A model generated the notes under the pieces. That model did no database searches. It saw nothing but the letters and a program-made list of their open reading frames with translations, and was not told the origin of the DNA. A stretch of 64,000 bases of DNA, taken from Acanthornis magna. Lineage: Eukaryota > Chordata > Aves > Passeriformes > Acanthizidae. How positions within the stretch are numbered: the stretch's first letter is position 1; the number at the start of each line of letters is the position of its first letter. The position numbers and the translations under genes were made by a program. The stretch spans positions 496,001-560,000 of the forward strand of contig JAWUZG010000007.1 in NCBI GenBank assembly GCA_036785705.1, read 5' to 3'. Shown piece after piece: positions 43,638-58,500 of the stretch.

Positions 43638-46600
43638 GTAAGCATTTGCAACCCTGCCCTGCCCATCTACATACCTGTGTGTCTTTGAATTATTTTAAAA
43701 AATCAATTAACAAAGCATTTCAACATCATTGAGATTAATATACAATAGTCCTGTGAGTTGGTATTAATAAGGATTAATCTCTGCACTACTTTGGTTTGGT
43801 TTTTTTAAATTTCTAATGTGATTTTTGGTCCCTTAGAAGAGTGCATAGTGCTCTGGCCTCGATAAGAGCCTCTTTTCACAGGGTATTTTCCAGATTCAAA
43901 CTTTGAAGATCTCAACCTTCTAGGTTAATATTTTATGTAGTAGTCCTCTCATCAAGGTCTGAAAACACGTAAGGCCCAGACTCAAGGCTAGTGTCACTTT
44001 TTGGAATGGACACAGTACATTCCAGCTGCCTACATCTCTAAAGTCAAAACCAGTCGTCCCAAATTTAACTTCTAACAAAATTATGCTTTGCAAGGACATC
44101 AGACATTCTGTATGATGCAACACTTTTAAAATAAATGCAGATCTCTAGGTCTATGTGAAAGCTGGGTGTCAGCATTTTATCTGAGTTTTTTCTCATTTGA
44201 AATTGTTTTCAGCTCTGTACTTGTATATTCCCCGTGCCCTGGCAGAAACACAGACAAGAGCAGTCTATAATACTTCTTTTCCATTCTCTCACCATCCAGG
44301 CTGAGCTTAGGACAACTAAGTGTCCTGAAAAAGTAAAAAATAATGAATGTTTAAGTTCTTGACCTAAGCCTCTGCAGGTATCTACCTGCAGATATTGTGG
44401 AAAATTTGAAAAGAACACATTTAGCCGACACTACCAATATATCATTTCAAATTCCAGAATCTGTAGGCAGAAAGGTGGATAGGCAGAGGTCACCAGAGAG
44501 TGATTTGGAATTTCTGTCCTTCTGATGCATATGAAAGCCTGGACCAAACCATGAGCCTCAAGGAAATATTTCAATGAGATCACAAATACTGACAGAAGAG
44601 CTTTATGGCACCCTGCAGGTAATGAAAATGGACATAACAGAAATAAGTTCTTTCACAAAAGGAAAAATTATCTGCAGAATATAATTTAATATTATATAAT
44701 TTATCTTCCCCAATTTTTCAACTGACACAATATTCTTTTAATTTCTATTTCCTGCCCCCTTCTATCTCCCCAATATCCTGCTGATAAACTCTGCAGAACA
44801 TTCAGTGAACAAAGATCCATGAAAGGACAGGAGTTTTCTGTGTCTCAAAACACAAGGGTAAAGGGTAGAAATCTGACATTTTTCACTCATGTGGATCACC
44901 TAAGAACATGGAGTTTGCTATTCTATTATCTGGGCACAAATTGTAATCATATTAACAGGTCTTAACAAGCTTAATTTGGCATTGTGTTTTCACAGACAAC
45001 ACTTTGCAAATTAACTGTAATTAGGAGTGTGCCACATGTTCTGTATCTGACCTTTTTTGACAATGTGTCTGTCCCTTCCTGCCCTTAGAGTTTCAAAAGA
45101 AATATAGTTATTACTAGCAAAACTGACAACAGGTCTTCAAGCAAATCCAGTAAGCATTTAAAGCACAGCATGAATTGATATCTTCAGTTAATATGATCTT
45201 GTATAGTGAGTGTCAAAAATATGAAGTGTAATGAAAAGCAAATGGAAAGACTGGAAACACTTGTACTGTTACCACAGGTTTGGTCTGTTGGTTTTTGGGG
45301 TTTTTTTAAGATAGCCACACAGAATTCCATGATTAATCACAAGGATATTTTAAATTCATTTTGTATACTTTGTACATGTGGCCCCTCAAAGTAAAAAAGC
45401 ATTAAAAGTGCTCATCAGGTGATGGCAGTGCCACAAATTTTTTTTGTGGATAAAGTAAGCTGTGAAGAAAAACTTTTCCCTCTTGCTTTTACGTGTGGAT
45501 ATTGTCAAGCAAGAGGCTCAGCTCCGCAAAATCCATTCTCTCCTTAAAGACAAACCCATCTATTCAGACCCATTATGCTGATTCCTCCCTGCTTATAAAG
45601 CTCTGAGATTGCCACATTGAACACGCTGGAAACACTAGAAGAGTCTATGCAAAGAATGCTTTAAGCAGTGGCAGGAGGAGCCATTGTGACACATTTTCTT
45701 TCTGCACCTTCACTTTTCTTACAGTTTTTAAATATTGCTGCTCACAAGGGCTGAGAATTGGGGGCAAAGGACAAAGAAAATCTGTATCATCAATAAAGCT
45801 GAAGGTAAGGCAATGAGTAAAATCCTCAAAGCCTGTCAGAATCACTGATGCAAGGACAAAATAAAGCCCCAAGAGCAGAAGTCCCTCAGCAGGCAGTGGT
45901 TGTCTCTGAATCACTGTGCCAAAAATCCAGAGCAGAAAAGGGGGCACCAAGCTGCAGAGGGAAAGCAATTCCAACTGGAAACCTTTGGACTCTGGACACA
46001 GAACTCCCCATTTATTGCTCAGCCCCTGCTGCTTGCAAACAGCTCAGGTGCCGTTCCTGTTGCCTCTGAAATCATTCTGTGACCTGTGTTTTGAAAAGGC
46101 TGTCCTTGCTTTCTGCATGAAGTAGCTCAGGCATTGGTACCGTGCAATACCAAGACAGAGAGCACAGAGAGGCAGGGCTGTTCTCATCTCAGCTGCTGCT
46201 CTCCAGTCTTGCAGGAAAGAAGCCTGATCAGATATGGTGAGAATGAGCTTTCATCCACATCTGTTTTAATTGAATCTTGCTCCATATAGTTGCTATGCAT
46301 TTTCTGTCAAGTCACATGGAGCTCATGCCACTCATTGTGAGAATTTAGCTCACTGTGTAGGAAAGAGACTTCAACAATGAAACTGTAGATAAGTTACCAT
46401 CCATTAGGGTTCCTCCTAGTGTTTTCAAATTGTGTCTGTGACCCCCTTCTGTGCCTGCCATTCCACCTGCCCCTCTGAATGTCCGTGGTAGCAGCAAAAT
46501 AACTTAATGATAGAATGTAAAAGTTCAGAATTGAATATATGACACATAAATGATTGACATTTAGCTGCTGCCTCCCTCGTGATCCACTCTAAACTACTGA

Positions 46601-49524
46601 GGATTATTAGAAGAGAGATTTGAGGGGCATGTGGGAGGTGAGGGGGAGTGTGTGATAGACAGGCTCCAAGTTATCACCCCTGAGCAGTCACAAACATTTT
46701 CATATCTGAATCACCACTATTTCCTCTTTGCTTTTCTTTGCTTAGTCCTTTGTCATAGCGGAAGGAAAATAATAGATCTAAATTTGATTTGATAAATTCT
46801 GTAAAAAGCAATAAATTGTCAAATACTTAATGCAGGGATCATGGATCTAAAGTTTCATTACTCAGGCAACCATAAAAACAACTATGAGGAAAGAAAGGTA
46901 GGATGTAGAAAATTAAAACTGAAACAGCAAGGGTCTGGGCATAGAAGATGATTGCTATCTAAAAAGAGGCTACAATTACCAGGACAATATGAATGCTATA
47001 TAAATGGTAGTTGCAGAAATTATATATATTTTTTTAAATGGACAAAAACCAGTTAAAAAGTGTTTAAAAAGCTGGAAAACACTTAATTCAGAGTTCTATT
47101 GAACCTCAGCAGAATTTTGCAAGTACATCACTTCCATCATACTCAAGCCAGGCAGCAAAGGCAACTGTGAGAATACGAGAGGGCAAAATTCTGGTCTGGA
47201 AGGAGGCAAAGCCAGAGGACCATGGAGGGTTTTTCCATCTACATTTCTCCATGACTATACAGTACAACAGTTTGGACATTTAGAGAGACAAGGAAAACAA
47301 AACTTGATTGAGGTTAAATTGGCCTTCATCCTGAGTTTCAGAAACCCACAAATGAAAAGCATTTGCCAAAGTGATGTAATAAAAACTGTACTGTTTAACT
47401 TGGCTATTTAACGGATTAATCTGTGGTGTTAAACAGTTCTCATTACTCATTATTATTCTTTTATGAGGCTATCATATCAATTAGAACTCGGTCTATTCAC
47501 AGGCTTATGGCAAATAGATTGATGAGATTTAAAATTTTTGAACTTAAACCAGGTTTTTTTGCGTCTCAGCAAAAGTCAATAGAAAACTAGACATTTTAAA
47601 GAGTATTTTCTTTTGTCCTCTGAAGGAGAGTTAGGATTGCCTATTAAGACTTTTATAGAACAGACCTTTTGCGTCGCATTTTCACACTAATGCATTTTCA
47701 AATCCATTCAATTTTTAACATAGGAAAGAATGAACAATTAATCAACATATTTAACACTTACTCTTACACACCTGGCAGCAACTGAAGTACTTTAATTAAA
47801 AATTACAGGAGGATGTACAGAAACACAGCCTTTTCCACACTTAGAGCATGGATGTGAGAGAAAATCTTGTCATTGTTTATATCTGTTCTTAACAACATTT
47901 AAAAACTGATTAGTAGAGTGAAAAATAAGGCAATATTTTCATTCTATTTGAGTTCCATCACTTTTAGTGTTTAAGATAAAAAAGTTTATTGTATTGAACA
48001 CAAAATGAGCATGGAATATTTCAGGGAAAAATGCAGCCTTACCATATGAAATTTGGTATTACATAGAACGTATTCAAAACTAACCTCAGTAATGAGGACA
48101 GATTAGAAGATCAACTATCATTTTGGTTTCATGTCTTGGGAAGTGGTTAAACAGTGGTAAAGAGGTTGTACAGGTTAGGCAGTGTACTAAACGAGAAAAG
48201 GAATTGACTTGGGGAAACTGGGTTGGGCAATGAAAGGAAAAGGAAGAGAATAATGAAGAGGCAGGAAAGCATAATAAATGAAAGGGACAGATGCAGAGAA
48301 ACCGAGGTTAAGTAAGATCTGTATGGTGTGGAAAAAAATTAAATTACAAAAGGCATAGAGACAGTTTATGAAAGGAAGAAAAGCCTTACAAATAGAAGCT
48401 ATAAATTAAACTAGATCTTGAGTCCAAACACAAAAGAAAAAGGCAATCAATATTCTCTTCTTCTTACTGGAAAGGGGAAAGACATATCATCTTTGTGTCC
48501 CTAGGAAAGTCAGCTTTTGGGAAGCACGTGAAGCCCTAGAGCTCTGCTCAGCTCCCTGCTGAGCTAACAGCACTTTGAGTACTCTTTTGCAGTAAAAGGG
48601 ATTCTTAATAGGTAATTGTAGGAAAAAATTTCTTCTGCTTGAGGAAGTCTGGCTTGGAAGCATAGCTTATTGCTTGGATAAGCAATTAGATACAGTGACA
48701 TAATACAATTAAGTGGAGACTGTGGAAAATGCAGTGGAAGCTGGAAACGAGCAGTGTGCTGCTTATCTTCTTCGCTTTGCAGGACCTTTAGCAGCGTGGC
48801 TGAGTGAGGGCTCTCACTTGTGTAGCATGATACAAAGATTTTCTCAACATTGGTTTAGTCTGGCCACAATGCTCATACAGAGGAAAGCTTTGACTATGTC
48901 ATATGTGTCACACCAAAAAAAAAGAGTGATAAGCTCTCACATAGCATCATTTAGCTATCGCTTTATACAAGGGATTAAAAACAATGGAAATATTTTTGAA
49001 GGGCCTTATTTCTTCTGCATATTCTGTGCCTCCACAAGTGAAACCAAGAGTCCACAATTATCATGACATAGAAACCTCAAAAGAGCAAAACTTGTTTTAA
49101 AAGCACTTACAGAATTCCTTAAAGTAAGGAATATTAAATATTAAAATATTCCAATATTCAATTACTCATCCTATATACTAAGCCACATGTTCCTCACTTC
49201 AAAGCTCCTGGTCCTGATTGATGGCAAAATCGCAGGCTTTCAATCTCTGCATGCCTAACTGTGTATCTCAGGCCACACAAAGCTGGAAACAAAACTGCAC
49301 AACATTTTGCCATTACATGGGAAAAAGACGGACTTTTTCTTACGAGTTTTGCAGACTAGTATTACAAGTTCAGATTTCTCTTTTATATTTCTCTATATTC
49401 TTATTACTTAATCAATCAAATGAAAGGTAAACAAAACATCTATTTTTTATCTCCTCAAATATTAGAAACATCACATTATTTGAAACACCTTCTGTCAATT
49501 TAATTTATGTATTTAATATAAAAT
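43638..49524. other. AT-rich sequence, no gene seen
   Basis: Contains a perfect 22-bp inverted repeat at 44371-44392 (TCTGCAGGTA, TC, TACCTGCAGA). Otherwise only short chance open frames. Confidence 0.4.
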
Positions 49525-49583
49525 ATTTATTTATTTATTTATTTATTTGTTTGTTTGTTTGTTCATTTATTTATTTATTTATT
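49525..49583. repeat. TTTA/TTTG tetranucleotide microsatellite
   Basis: TTTA units, then four TTTG, then TTTA again. Confidence 0.95.
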
Positions 49584-52500
49584 CTGGTTAAGCACAGGCC
49601 CAAATGGAAAAAAATGAAATATGCACCATTTCAAAAGAGTTTAACCAGGCCAGTTCTGGTCAAAATATTATGGGGTAAAAAAGTTCATCTATTATTTTTG
49701 ATTATTTTTCCTATCATTGCTTATTACATGGGTTGCAAAATATTGGGCTGATCTCTGATTTTTTTTCAGAAGATAATTTCTTGGAAAACTGAATATTTCA
49801 AAAGACAGAATTACTGATTCTCCATCTGTGACACAAGTCCATCTCCAGAAAAGTAATTTAAAGGAATTTACAGTTTTGAGCATATTACTGATTTTATGAG
49901 GAAGCTGTTGTCACGGTGACTGTTAACACAAATCTTGACTTTGCACCAAATAAGTAAAACTAAAATGAAATAAAAGGTAAAAGATAGGGGCAAGGAGAAA
50001 AAAAAATGGGAGAAAATGCCTGCTCATGAATATTTTTCTGAGGCTAACAAACTGAACTTACAAAAATAATGTCATCAATTAAGACACTGCTCCTTCTCAG
50101 TCAAAAATATGCGAGTATGCTACCTACCCTTCTCCTGAAAGAGACAGCTGTGAAATCTGGCTTGTGTCACAAGACATGCAGCAAACATTTATTATTACAC
50201 CCAGGAGTATTTGAAAGATGTGAAAGCCTTTTTATCCAGCTTCAAATTGGGAAAAAATATACTCCGTATTTTCCAATTAATCTGAAAAATTGGATTTTCC
50301 AAGTAAAAAGAAAACTTCATGGATTGTAATCAAATGGAAGAAAATCCTCCTTCCTACAACTCTTTGTTACTAATACACAGACTAAAATACTGAAGTGGGT
50401 GGGTGTGGAGGCAAATAACAAAGAAGGGAATGTCAGTACTTTAAAAAAAATCAGTGTATTTTAAGAAAAAACTTCATCAGCATTGACACTCTTCCACCTT
50501 TTCTTCAATAAAAATCCCCAAACAATCATAGTCAGAGCTTCTGATTAATGTAGAAAGTTGATGATAATTCTACACCAAGAACTGATCAACACCATGTAAC
50601 TAACAAAGTTCATTTTCACAGACATCTTCTGGCCAGAAATAGACTGAATTAAGGATTGCAGAGCTGTACACTATGTTTTATCTCCACACACTGCTGCTTC
50701 ATTTTAACTGTGGCTGTATGAAATCAATGCATTCACATAAAAATAGTTTTAAACAGAAAACCTGATGTAGCATAGCAATAAATATGTTTCTTGTAGGTAT
50801 CTAGGGATGACTAACTACCTCTGAGAACAGAGCCACTAAAGCAGTGTCTTTATGTCCTCTGAAGGGACAGAAATAGTGTTTATGTTTTATGATACTGCAA
50901 AAGTAGTTAAAATATCTGGACATATTTCACATTTGGTAGTAGGAAAGAATCAGTCTGTTCCTAAAACGTTATAGGTTCTGGCTTTCTGTGCCACACTGTT
51001 CTGGGGCAAAAGGAAATAGAGTGAACAACACCATTAAAACTGAGTTACTATGGCAAGCATCAGGAAGAAGTGATCAATAAATACATTGATATATTATAAT
51101 TTCTCCAGAAATCATCATCCTTTATTACTCAGATCATATAAGGGCTGCATAAGAAAGTACAATATGGCATGTCATGAAAATAGTAGAGATGAGTGACTGT
51201 GCCTGTAGAGAGAAAGTTTACTTTATCTCTTCTGTTGCACTGCCAGTGTGATATGTGATGAGCCTCATAAAGCACTGTGCAGGTGCACACATCTGGAATA
51301 TCAGCTACAGCTCTAACACAGAATCATTCTCTTGGTCCTCTCACTCTTCTTCTTTGGGACTCTCTTGTCCCATCTTTCCTTGCACTCCTTGAATTCAGTC
51401 TTGTATCCAAGGAGTTCAACCCCTCACATCTTCAAAAATGTTTTCACATGAAACCCATCTAAAGCAATTGTACAGTTAGTTCTTTAATTCTGTTCATATG
51501 TGAAGTTTCAGCTGACCACTGACTTGATACAGGTGTGCTACAATGGTGTAATTAGGAATAGCACACAATTGTTTTGTGATACAAGGATGGTATAACCAGA
51601 CACACCCTCATGTATGTGACACATATATAACAGTGTGATCACCAATGAGGCAGGGAAGGATGGCTGAAGTTTCAAAGAGGTGGCATCCAAGGAACAAAAA
51701 TTACCAGACAGAGGAACAACGAGCTGCAAATAGTCAGGGCAGCTTCCCAAACTCACAGGACACGTACCCAGCAAGAAGAAATTATATAAGGTGGGCAACA
51801 TCAGAGGCAGAGGAGAAGTCCTTTCATGTAAACAGTTAAACAGCATAAGAATCTCAGTTTCAAGAAGGAATAAAATTGCAGCAGACCATAAACCCACTTC
51901 TCATCAAAGACCTGTCAGGGCTGACTGATTTGACATTAGCAACTAAGAAACCCTCGGGACCATACTATCAGTACTAACTATATTACAGCAGATCTGTGCT
52001 TTTGTATACCCATAGCTCTTCCAGAATAAGACTGCTAAAGACTGACAGCTTTATATATGTACCAATTATGTATGATTTGTAAGAACTGACCACTAGGAAA
52101 AAGTATATTATTCATGAGTTAATCTAATAAAGCATTAGTCTTAAAATGTGAAATTGCCCTGATTTGTCACTCATATCACCATCAAAGCCATCTCTTTATA
52201 AATATAGGTTATTTTCAAGACTATTTTACTATTAATAGAAACACCTCTTGTTTTCACATGTTAACAGTTAAACACAAAAGGTGTAACTATGCAGATGATA
52301 TAACAGCATTTTCCTCCAAACACCCTGCCAGGGAGGATGTATGTTGAAGATCATGATTCAGTATGCTGAGGCACAGGTTAGGAGATCATTGTGCAGGTCT
52401 TTTTCTAATGTAGCTGCACACCTTTGGCCCTTACATCTTTCCTTCTCGTTGTCTCCATATTTTATATAAATTAGCAGTTGCATTGCAGTTCATGACAATT

Positions 52501-55500
52501 GCCTGCTTTTTTGGATTTGACTGAATTTCTTATTCTGGTATTTATTTTATTGTATTTCAATTCTTCCTCCCAGCGGAGTGAGTATGTCAAAAAAAGTACC
52601 AATAACATGAGCACTCTGTTAACTCCTCCACTACTCAGACCATACATGCCTGGACTGTTTCTTTCTCATTTGCCAGTGAAAGTATTTACTTTGAAGAGAA
52701 AAAGAAGAATGAGCTTGTATTGCTTTTCAAAGCCTATGTATACTTGCAGACAGAAGACTCCAGCAATGACAACATCATGGACCTTTAGAAAATCACCAGC
52801 TGCAAGAGTCTTATCAAGATCTTTCCCTGTGGAGATCAGCAGTGCAAATGATGATGGGCTTGGCAAAGGAAAACACTCAGCAAGTTATTAAGAGGCCAAA
52901 CTTAAGGTCTTTCTCCCCATCTTCACCTATTTAATTTACATCTTGCTCAGTGTTAATGTAGCAGAGAAAGCAGCAATTGAGAGAGAGACAAAGACAAAAT
53001 ATTACATCTTGGAAATGAAAAGATTTTCTTTATACTGACATATTCAAATCTTTACAAATGACCATAACATATTTCTGCACATGCATTTTTTATCAGCCCT
53101 CAAGGTTATTGCTTTTAAATTAATATTATATTTTAAGCTATTATTGAAATAAATGCAACGGAATACTTGGAATTTAAGGATATTGCCAATCTTCAGAAAC
53201 ACATTAAGTATTTCAGCACCAAGAGAATTGATAAATATACTCTAACTGCTACTAACAAAAGTAACACAACTCCTAAATGCATTGACTTCAATTAGACAGA
53301 TTGCTCTTCTTATTCTATAAGATCCTGGGATCATCTGCTGTCTGGGATCACTTGTCCACGATGATCTCTCAAGATCTTTCTTGAGAGCCCTTAAAAACTT
53401 GGCCAAACTACTTCAGACATTTACAGCAAGTTTTTATTAAGTTAAAATTACTTACTCAATATGTTATTCTAACTCTTAATTTCCTACCTGCATTTCTCTC
53501 AGAATTCTCTAAGCAAGGGATTCTGAATGACAACCCACAGAGCTCTTTTACCCTCCTTCATTCATAAGAGGTATCCTGGTCTGAAACACATAATTAATTG
53601 TGCTTTTGCTTAGGTTACCGTTCCCAAGTGTGCAGTAAGAATTTCACAGTGCAAGGAAGAAACTATGGTCTCTGTCTCGTTTCAGACACAAGGCGAGTAG
53701 AAAGAACATTGAAATGTCTGAGCACCAAGAGCAAAACAGCTCAACCTACACAATGCAAAAGGGAAAGTTTTTACTTGCTTGCTATTGCCTTGTACACAAG
53801 TTAAGTTCGCTCAGACCTAGTTGCAACCTGGAGAGTCTCCAAAAAAGTGCAGCTGTTTTGCATACATCCTTGCTCAGAGTACTGAAGTAATTCTTCAGCA
53901 GTGAATTAGAGCTCTTGGCATTTTCAGTCTTTGACTTCAAAGCAGTGGTTAGAAGTACGAGCTGTCCTTTTTCAGACAACACTAAGAAATTTTGCAGACC
54001 ATCTTAACAAGTGTGGTTACAAAAAATCAGTATTGGGGCAGTACAAAGGGAGAGGCTATTTTGTCTCCTTTATATCACTTGTTTTGTTGTTTTTTCTTTT
54101 ATCACTGAGATGCTTTAGTTTTCTGAAAACGTAGCGAACATCAAAAGAAGTCCTTGTGTTCTTTAAGAAGTCAAAGTAGATTTTGAATGACAAGAAAAGG
54201 TAAAGGGCTAAGCTACAGCATAAACTGAAAAACTTCATAGTTAAATCTGTGATATTTCACTAATTCTGAATATCAGTCTGTGTCTAGCCTCAAAGTTTAG
54301 TGGAAATGTAATTGATGAACACAAATCCTCTATTACATTTTTCTTCAGTGGGCAGCTCGTTGTTGAGGTCCCCCAAGTTCTGAAGTTCAGTTTAAAAATG
54401 CAAACTGCAGCAAAAAGTTCCGAGCTTTAGGTTTTTTATTTCTTTCTATCAAATATATTCCATTGTCTTTTTCAAAAAGTTTATCTCAGTTAGAGACCTT
54501 GGGAAAAGTAAAAAACAAATCTCCAAAGATTTTTTTAACGGTAACTGCTAACTTGTCTTTCTCAAAATCCATATCAGAATAACAGAAATTTATTCAGGCA
54601 TTAGTGTACATTTGTTAAATTAGCATGCATGTGAATAATACAAACCTGTAAGTTTACACATATCTTACATTTCCATCATTCTTCTCTGTACCACCATACA
54701 CGGTTTAGGCAAAGACAATAACCTGCAAACAAAAAATTGGCACCTATGATCACCCTTGCCTGTTTCTATCTTGTCAGTCTCTGTGGACATCCCACACCCT
54801 TTTGTTTATGGCACAGTGAATGTCCTTTTCTCTAGACCTGCACAATAACCAATACACAATACAGTTGTGACTCTCTGTCAGCACCATGTCAATTATATAG
54901 TACTGTAAACCAGCTTTGTGTGTTTAGAATTTCAAATCTCACTGTCTGAAGAGTTAATCTTTACTATTATTTCTATGTCAAGAGTCTTTTCCTCTCAGCA
55001 ATTACTGATATGCAACACACTGGCAATTCAAAAAGCTGGAAAATCAGAGCACTTTCTCTGAACAACCTGACTTGGATCTGTTCATAGCTGCTGCTCCATC
55101 TGTTGTCATAGAAACATGTTTCAATATTATGACTTCCCTCTCATCTAGCCAGCTGCTTTAACTACAACTATCACCAGGGTGTCAAAGAGCTTGACAAAGA
55201 AAACAACAGGAAAAGTTCTGGGTCAAGTCAATAAAATCAGCAGCAGCCTGAATACAGTTGATCTTTTGCCTCTTTCAGTGCATCCTTTCCTATGCATGTA
55301 GATTTCTTCATAGTGCCACTCATCTAACAATTTCAATGTTTTTTTTAGATACTGAAAGAAAGCGGTAGCAGACAGATGGGGATGACATTTAGTCTGGAAG
55401 GTGGTAAGATTAGTGACCATTTTAATCTCTTGTGGACATAGCTCACTCTTGCTGACTATGAAATCTATTAAACGGGGGAACAGTTTCCCAGAGGAAGTGG

Positions 55501-58500
55501 TAGAACCTACATTGCTTAGAACTTATGAAAGTAGGTTGAAAAATGCACAAGAAAATGTGCTGTCAAGAGCAAGCTACGCTGGCAGAACAAAAGACTACAT
55601 GAGTTAAGAGCTGCTGGCTATTTCTAACTTTTGTGAGTATCACAAACTCCACAGAATTTCCCATATAAACAAAGAGTTGGAGTTTACTTTGGAGAAAGAG
55701 AGAGCAGAGTGAAGGGGAAACTGCTGTCAGGGGAAATAAATACTGAAGTTCTTCCCAATTTTCTTATTCAATTGACTTATGATATCCCTGAAACTTTTAC
55801 ATACTTGAAAATAGTGCATTGCCAGTTGGAAGAACTAGACCTATGTTGTTAAACTCTAAGCAGAGCAAGTGATAAAGAATTCTGCCAATTATTTTGCAGT
55901 CTACAAAATGGAAAAGAGATTCCTTTGATACTTCGTATTGGGTAATTCTGTATGGCATAAATTTTCCTCATCAATAAAGCCTAATGCCATTCTCTTTCAA
56001 TGCTAAAATATACCAAGTCTCTTTCCACCACGAACTTAGTTCACTCTCCAAGCAGGACACTTGCGAAGTGCTATTAACCAAAATGAGCAAAATTTGCACA
56101 GAATTCTTTTAACAAAATTCTTTTAATTGTTCTTAGAATGCAGCTCTGAAGTATCACTAGTTTTTTTAGTGAGAACCAACTGGATTTTTTCTTTTATTGC
56201 TCAATAAAATGCTCTCAGCTCCAAATGCATCAGTTAGTTTCCTGCTAACTCCTTTTCTTTTCACTTTACATATACCTATTGCTAAATGACTCACATTTGG
56301 CATTATGAATTCCAAAACTATTTATTTGATATCTTCTCGGGGAAGATTTCTAAAGTATCTTTCTGGCGAAATTAAAAAGTTAAGCACAGAGCAGGGTAAA
56401 TCATTTTATACTACAAATTCAACATGCATACGGTTAGCAGGTGTGCACAGAAGTTCAATAACACAAGTAAAATGTTTCATTCTCACATTCAGCCATCATT
56501 TTCACTAAATAAAATGGATCAACATGGCAAAGTAAACATTTATTCACTATCCAATTTCTTCTTAAAACACACACAAATATTAACTCAAAGAAAAGCAGTG
56601 AGGTATCCTGCTCTCTCCAGTACCCATTCTTTTCTTGCTCCAGTTTTACCTCACATTTCTGGGCTTTCATCTGTAACTTTTTTAAAGTATTTTTGAGAAA
56701 ACACATCAAAAGAATTTTTGAAAATTCAAGTAAATCATTGCCACTGTATCACTTTTATTTATTATTTTATTAACTCTATCAAAGAGCAGCAAAAAAGGAA
56801 CAATTGCTCTTGCACTAGTTTTATGTACGGGAGCTATGTGATTTTAAGTATTCACTTTTATGTTGTATTTTACTATTAACATTAATACTTTTTCAAGACA
56901 AATTTGTAGAGCTGGCCTATTATTTCCAGATTAGTTTGATTTGAACAATATCAATTCAGTTCACTTATTACCTTTTTTCACAAATTTGTAAATTTACCAA
57001 GTAAAGCAGTGTGACCTGTCACAGAACACTATGTCCCTGATAAAGCCTGGATTTTGTCAGGTAACAGTGGTATATGACAATGTTGTTTCAATGAACACGA
57101 GGAATTAATCACAGTGTTGTGTCTCAAATACTTGTCAGCAAAAGAAATTAAAATCAGTAACCCTGAAGTTGTCCACTGTCCATGCATAAAATCAAGTTAT
57201 TGCCTAACAAGGTTTGCTAAACATCTGCCTGCTTCCATTCAGGAATTTTTCTTCAGCAGAGAAGAAATTCAGACATTTCCCTAGGTTCCAGCAGCCAGGT
57301 GCAACCATAGCAGCAGCTATGGTCAGAGTGCTCAATGCTCAAAAGAACGCATCTTACAATAGATGGCAAAAGCCATCTGCAGCCAAATCATCTGTTAGTT
57401 CTTGCCTTGCTTTTCACAGGGAACAAGACACCGAATTGCAGGGTGGCAAGGAGGCAGAGCAGAGACAGAACAGATCAAAGACTTCTGATTTCCACTAACA
57501 CAAGGTCTATAAAGGACCCTACTCAAATGGACAAAATTTGAAAGTCATTAACACTCAGGAGTAAGGAAGCTGTGAGAACTAATGTGCCAAACTGGTTCAT
57601 CTTTCTCTGTTCCAGCAAACACAACTTGGAAACACAGCCCTCAAAACGATCTTTTTTTCTAGACTTCCAAAGCTCTTCCTACAGTCCGTGATAACAATGA
57701 CCTGTATAACAGGTAAAAACTAACCTTGCACATGAAGGTAAAGGAAAAAGAAATATGTACTTCCATAAAAAATTAAGCTTTGGTTTTTGAGATACGTTCA
57801 TGCAATTAAAAAGACAATCCTAGGGTTTGCTGGTGTGCTTTCTTGGAGTTTTTCTTTAAGCAAACAAAAGGAACACATAGGCACATGTGAAAATTCTTGA
57901 AAATTTCATGGACAAAGTTCTTGTCCATGAAAGAAGAGTGAAATTCACATTAAATATTTCTAAAGCCCTGTACAATTGGTTCCATTTTATATTTGGCTCT
58001 ATGCTGCTTATGATACAGAAACCATCAGGATCTCCAATGTAGTGTTCTGAATTAGACTCCAAGCTGATTCTATGCATCAGGCAGAACCACTAGATGTCTG
58101 TTTTCTCAGTCACAGATGTCTGTTTCCTCACCTGCCTTAACCTAGTCATTCTACCTTGTCTTGAATGTGGAAACTGCTGCTGCTCATGACATCAGTAATA
58201 CCAAGGTCTTCAAACAACCTGTAGTAATCTATTCAGAAAACCACAAGGCAGCACCAAATACAAACTTATATTAAACGTTCTTGAAGATTTTGTAATGGTA
58301 ACAATCAGTGATGCAATTAGACTAGTGAGCAAGTTATTGTGCTCTCTTATTAACATAGCAAAGCCTATATTTTGAAGTATGACTTGTCCATTATAAATTA
58401 TGTTTAGGTTAGGATGGTATGAGGCATGATTCAAATCAAAGGGATAAAAACTACAGTAGAAAGAGATCCAGCTAATTTGAATTACATAATGTAGTCCTGA

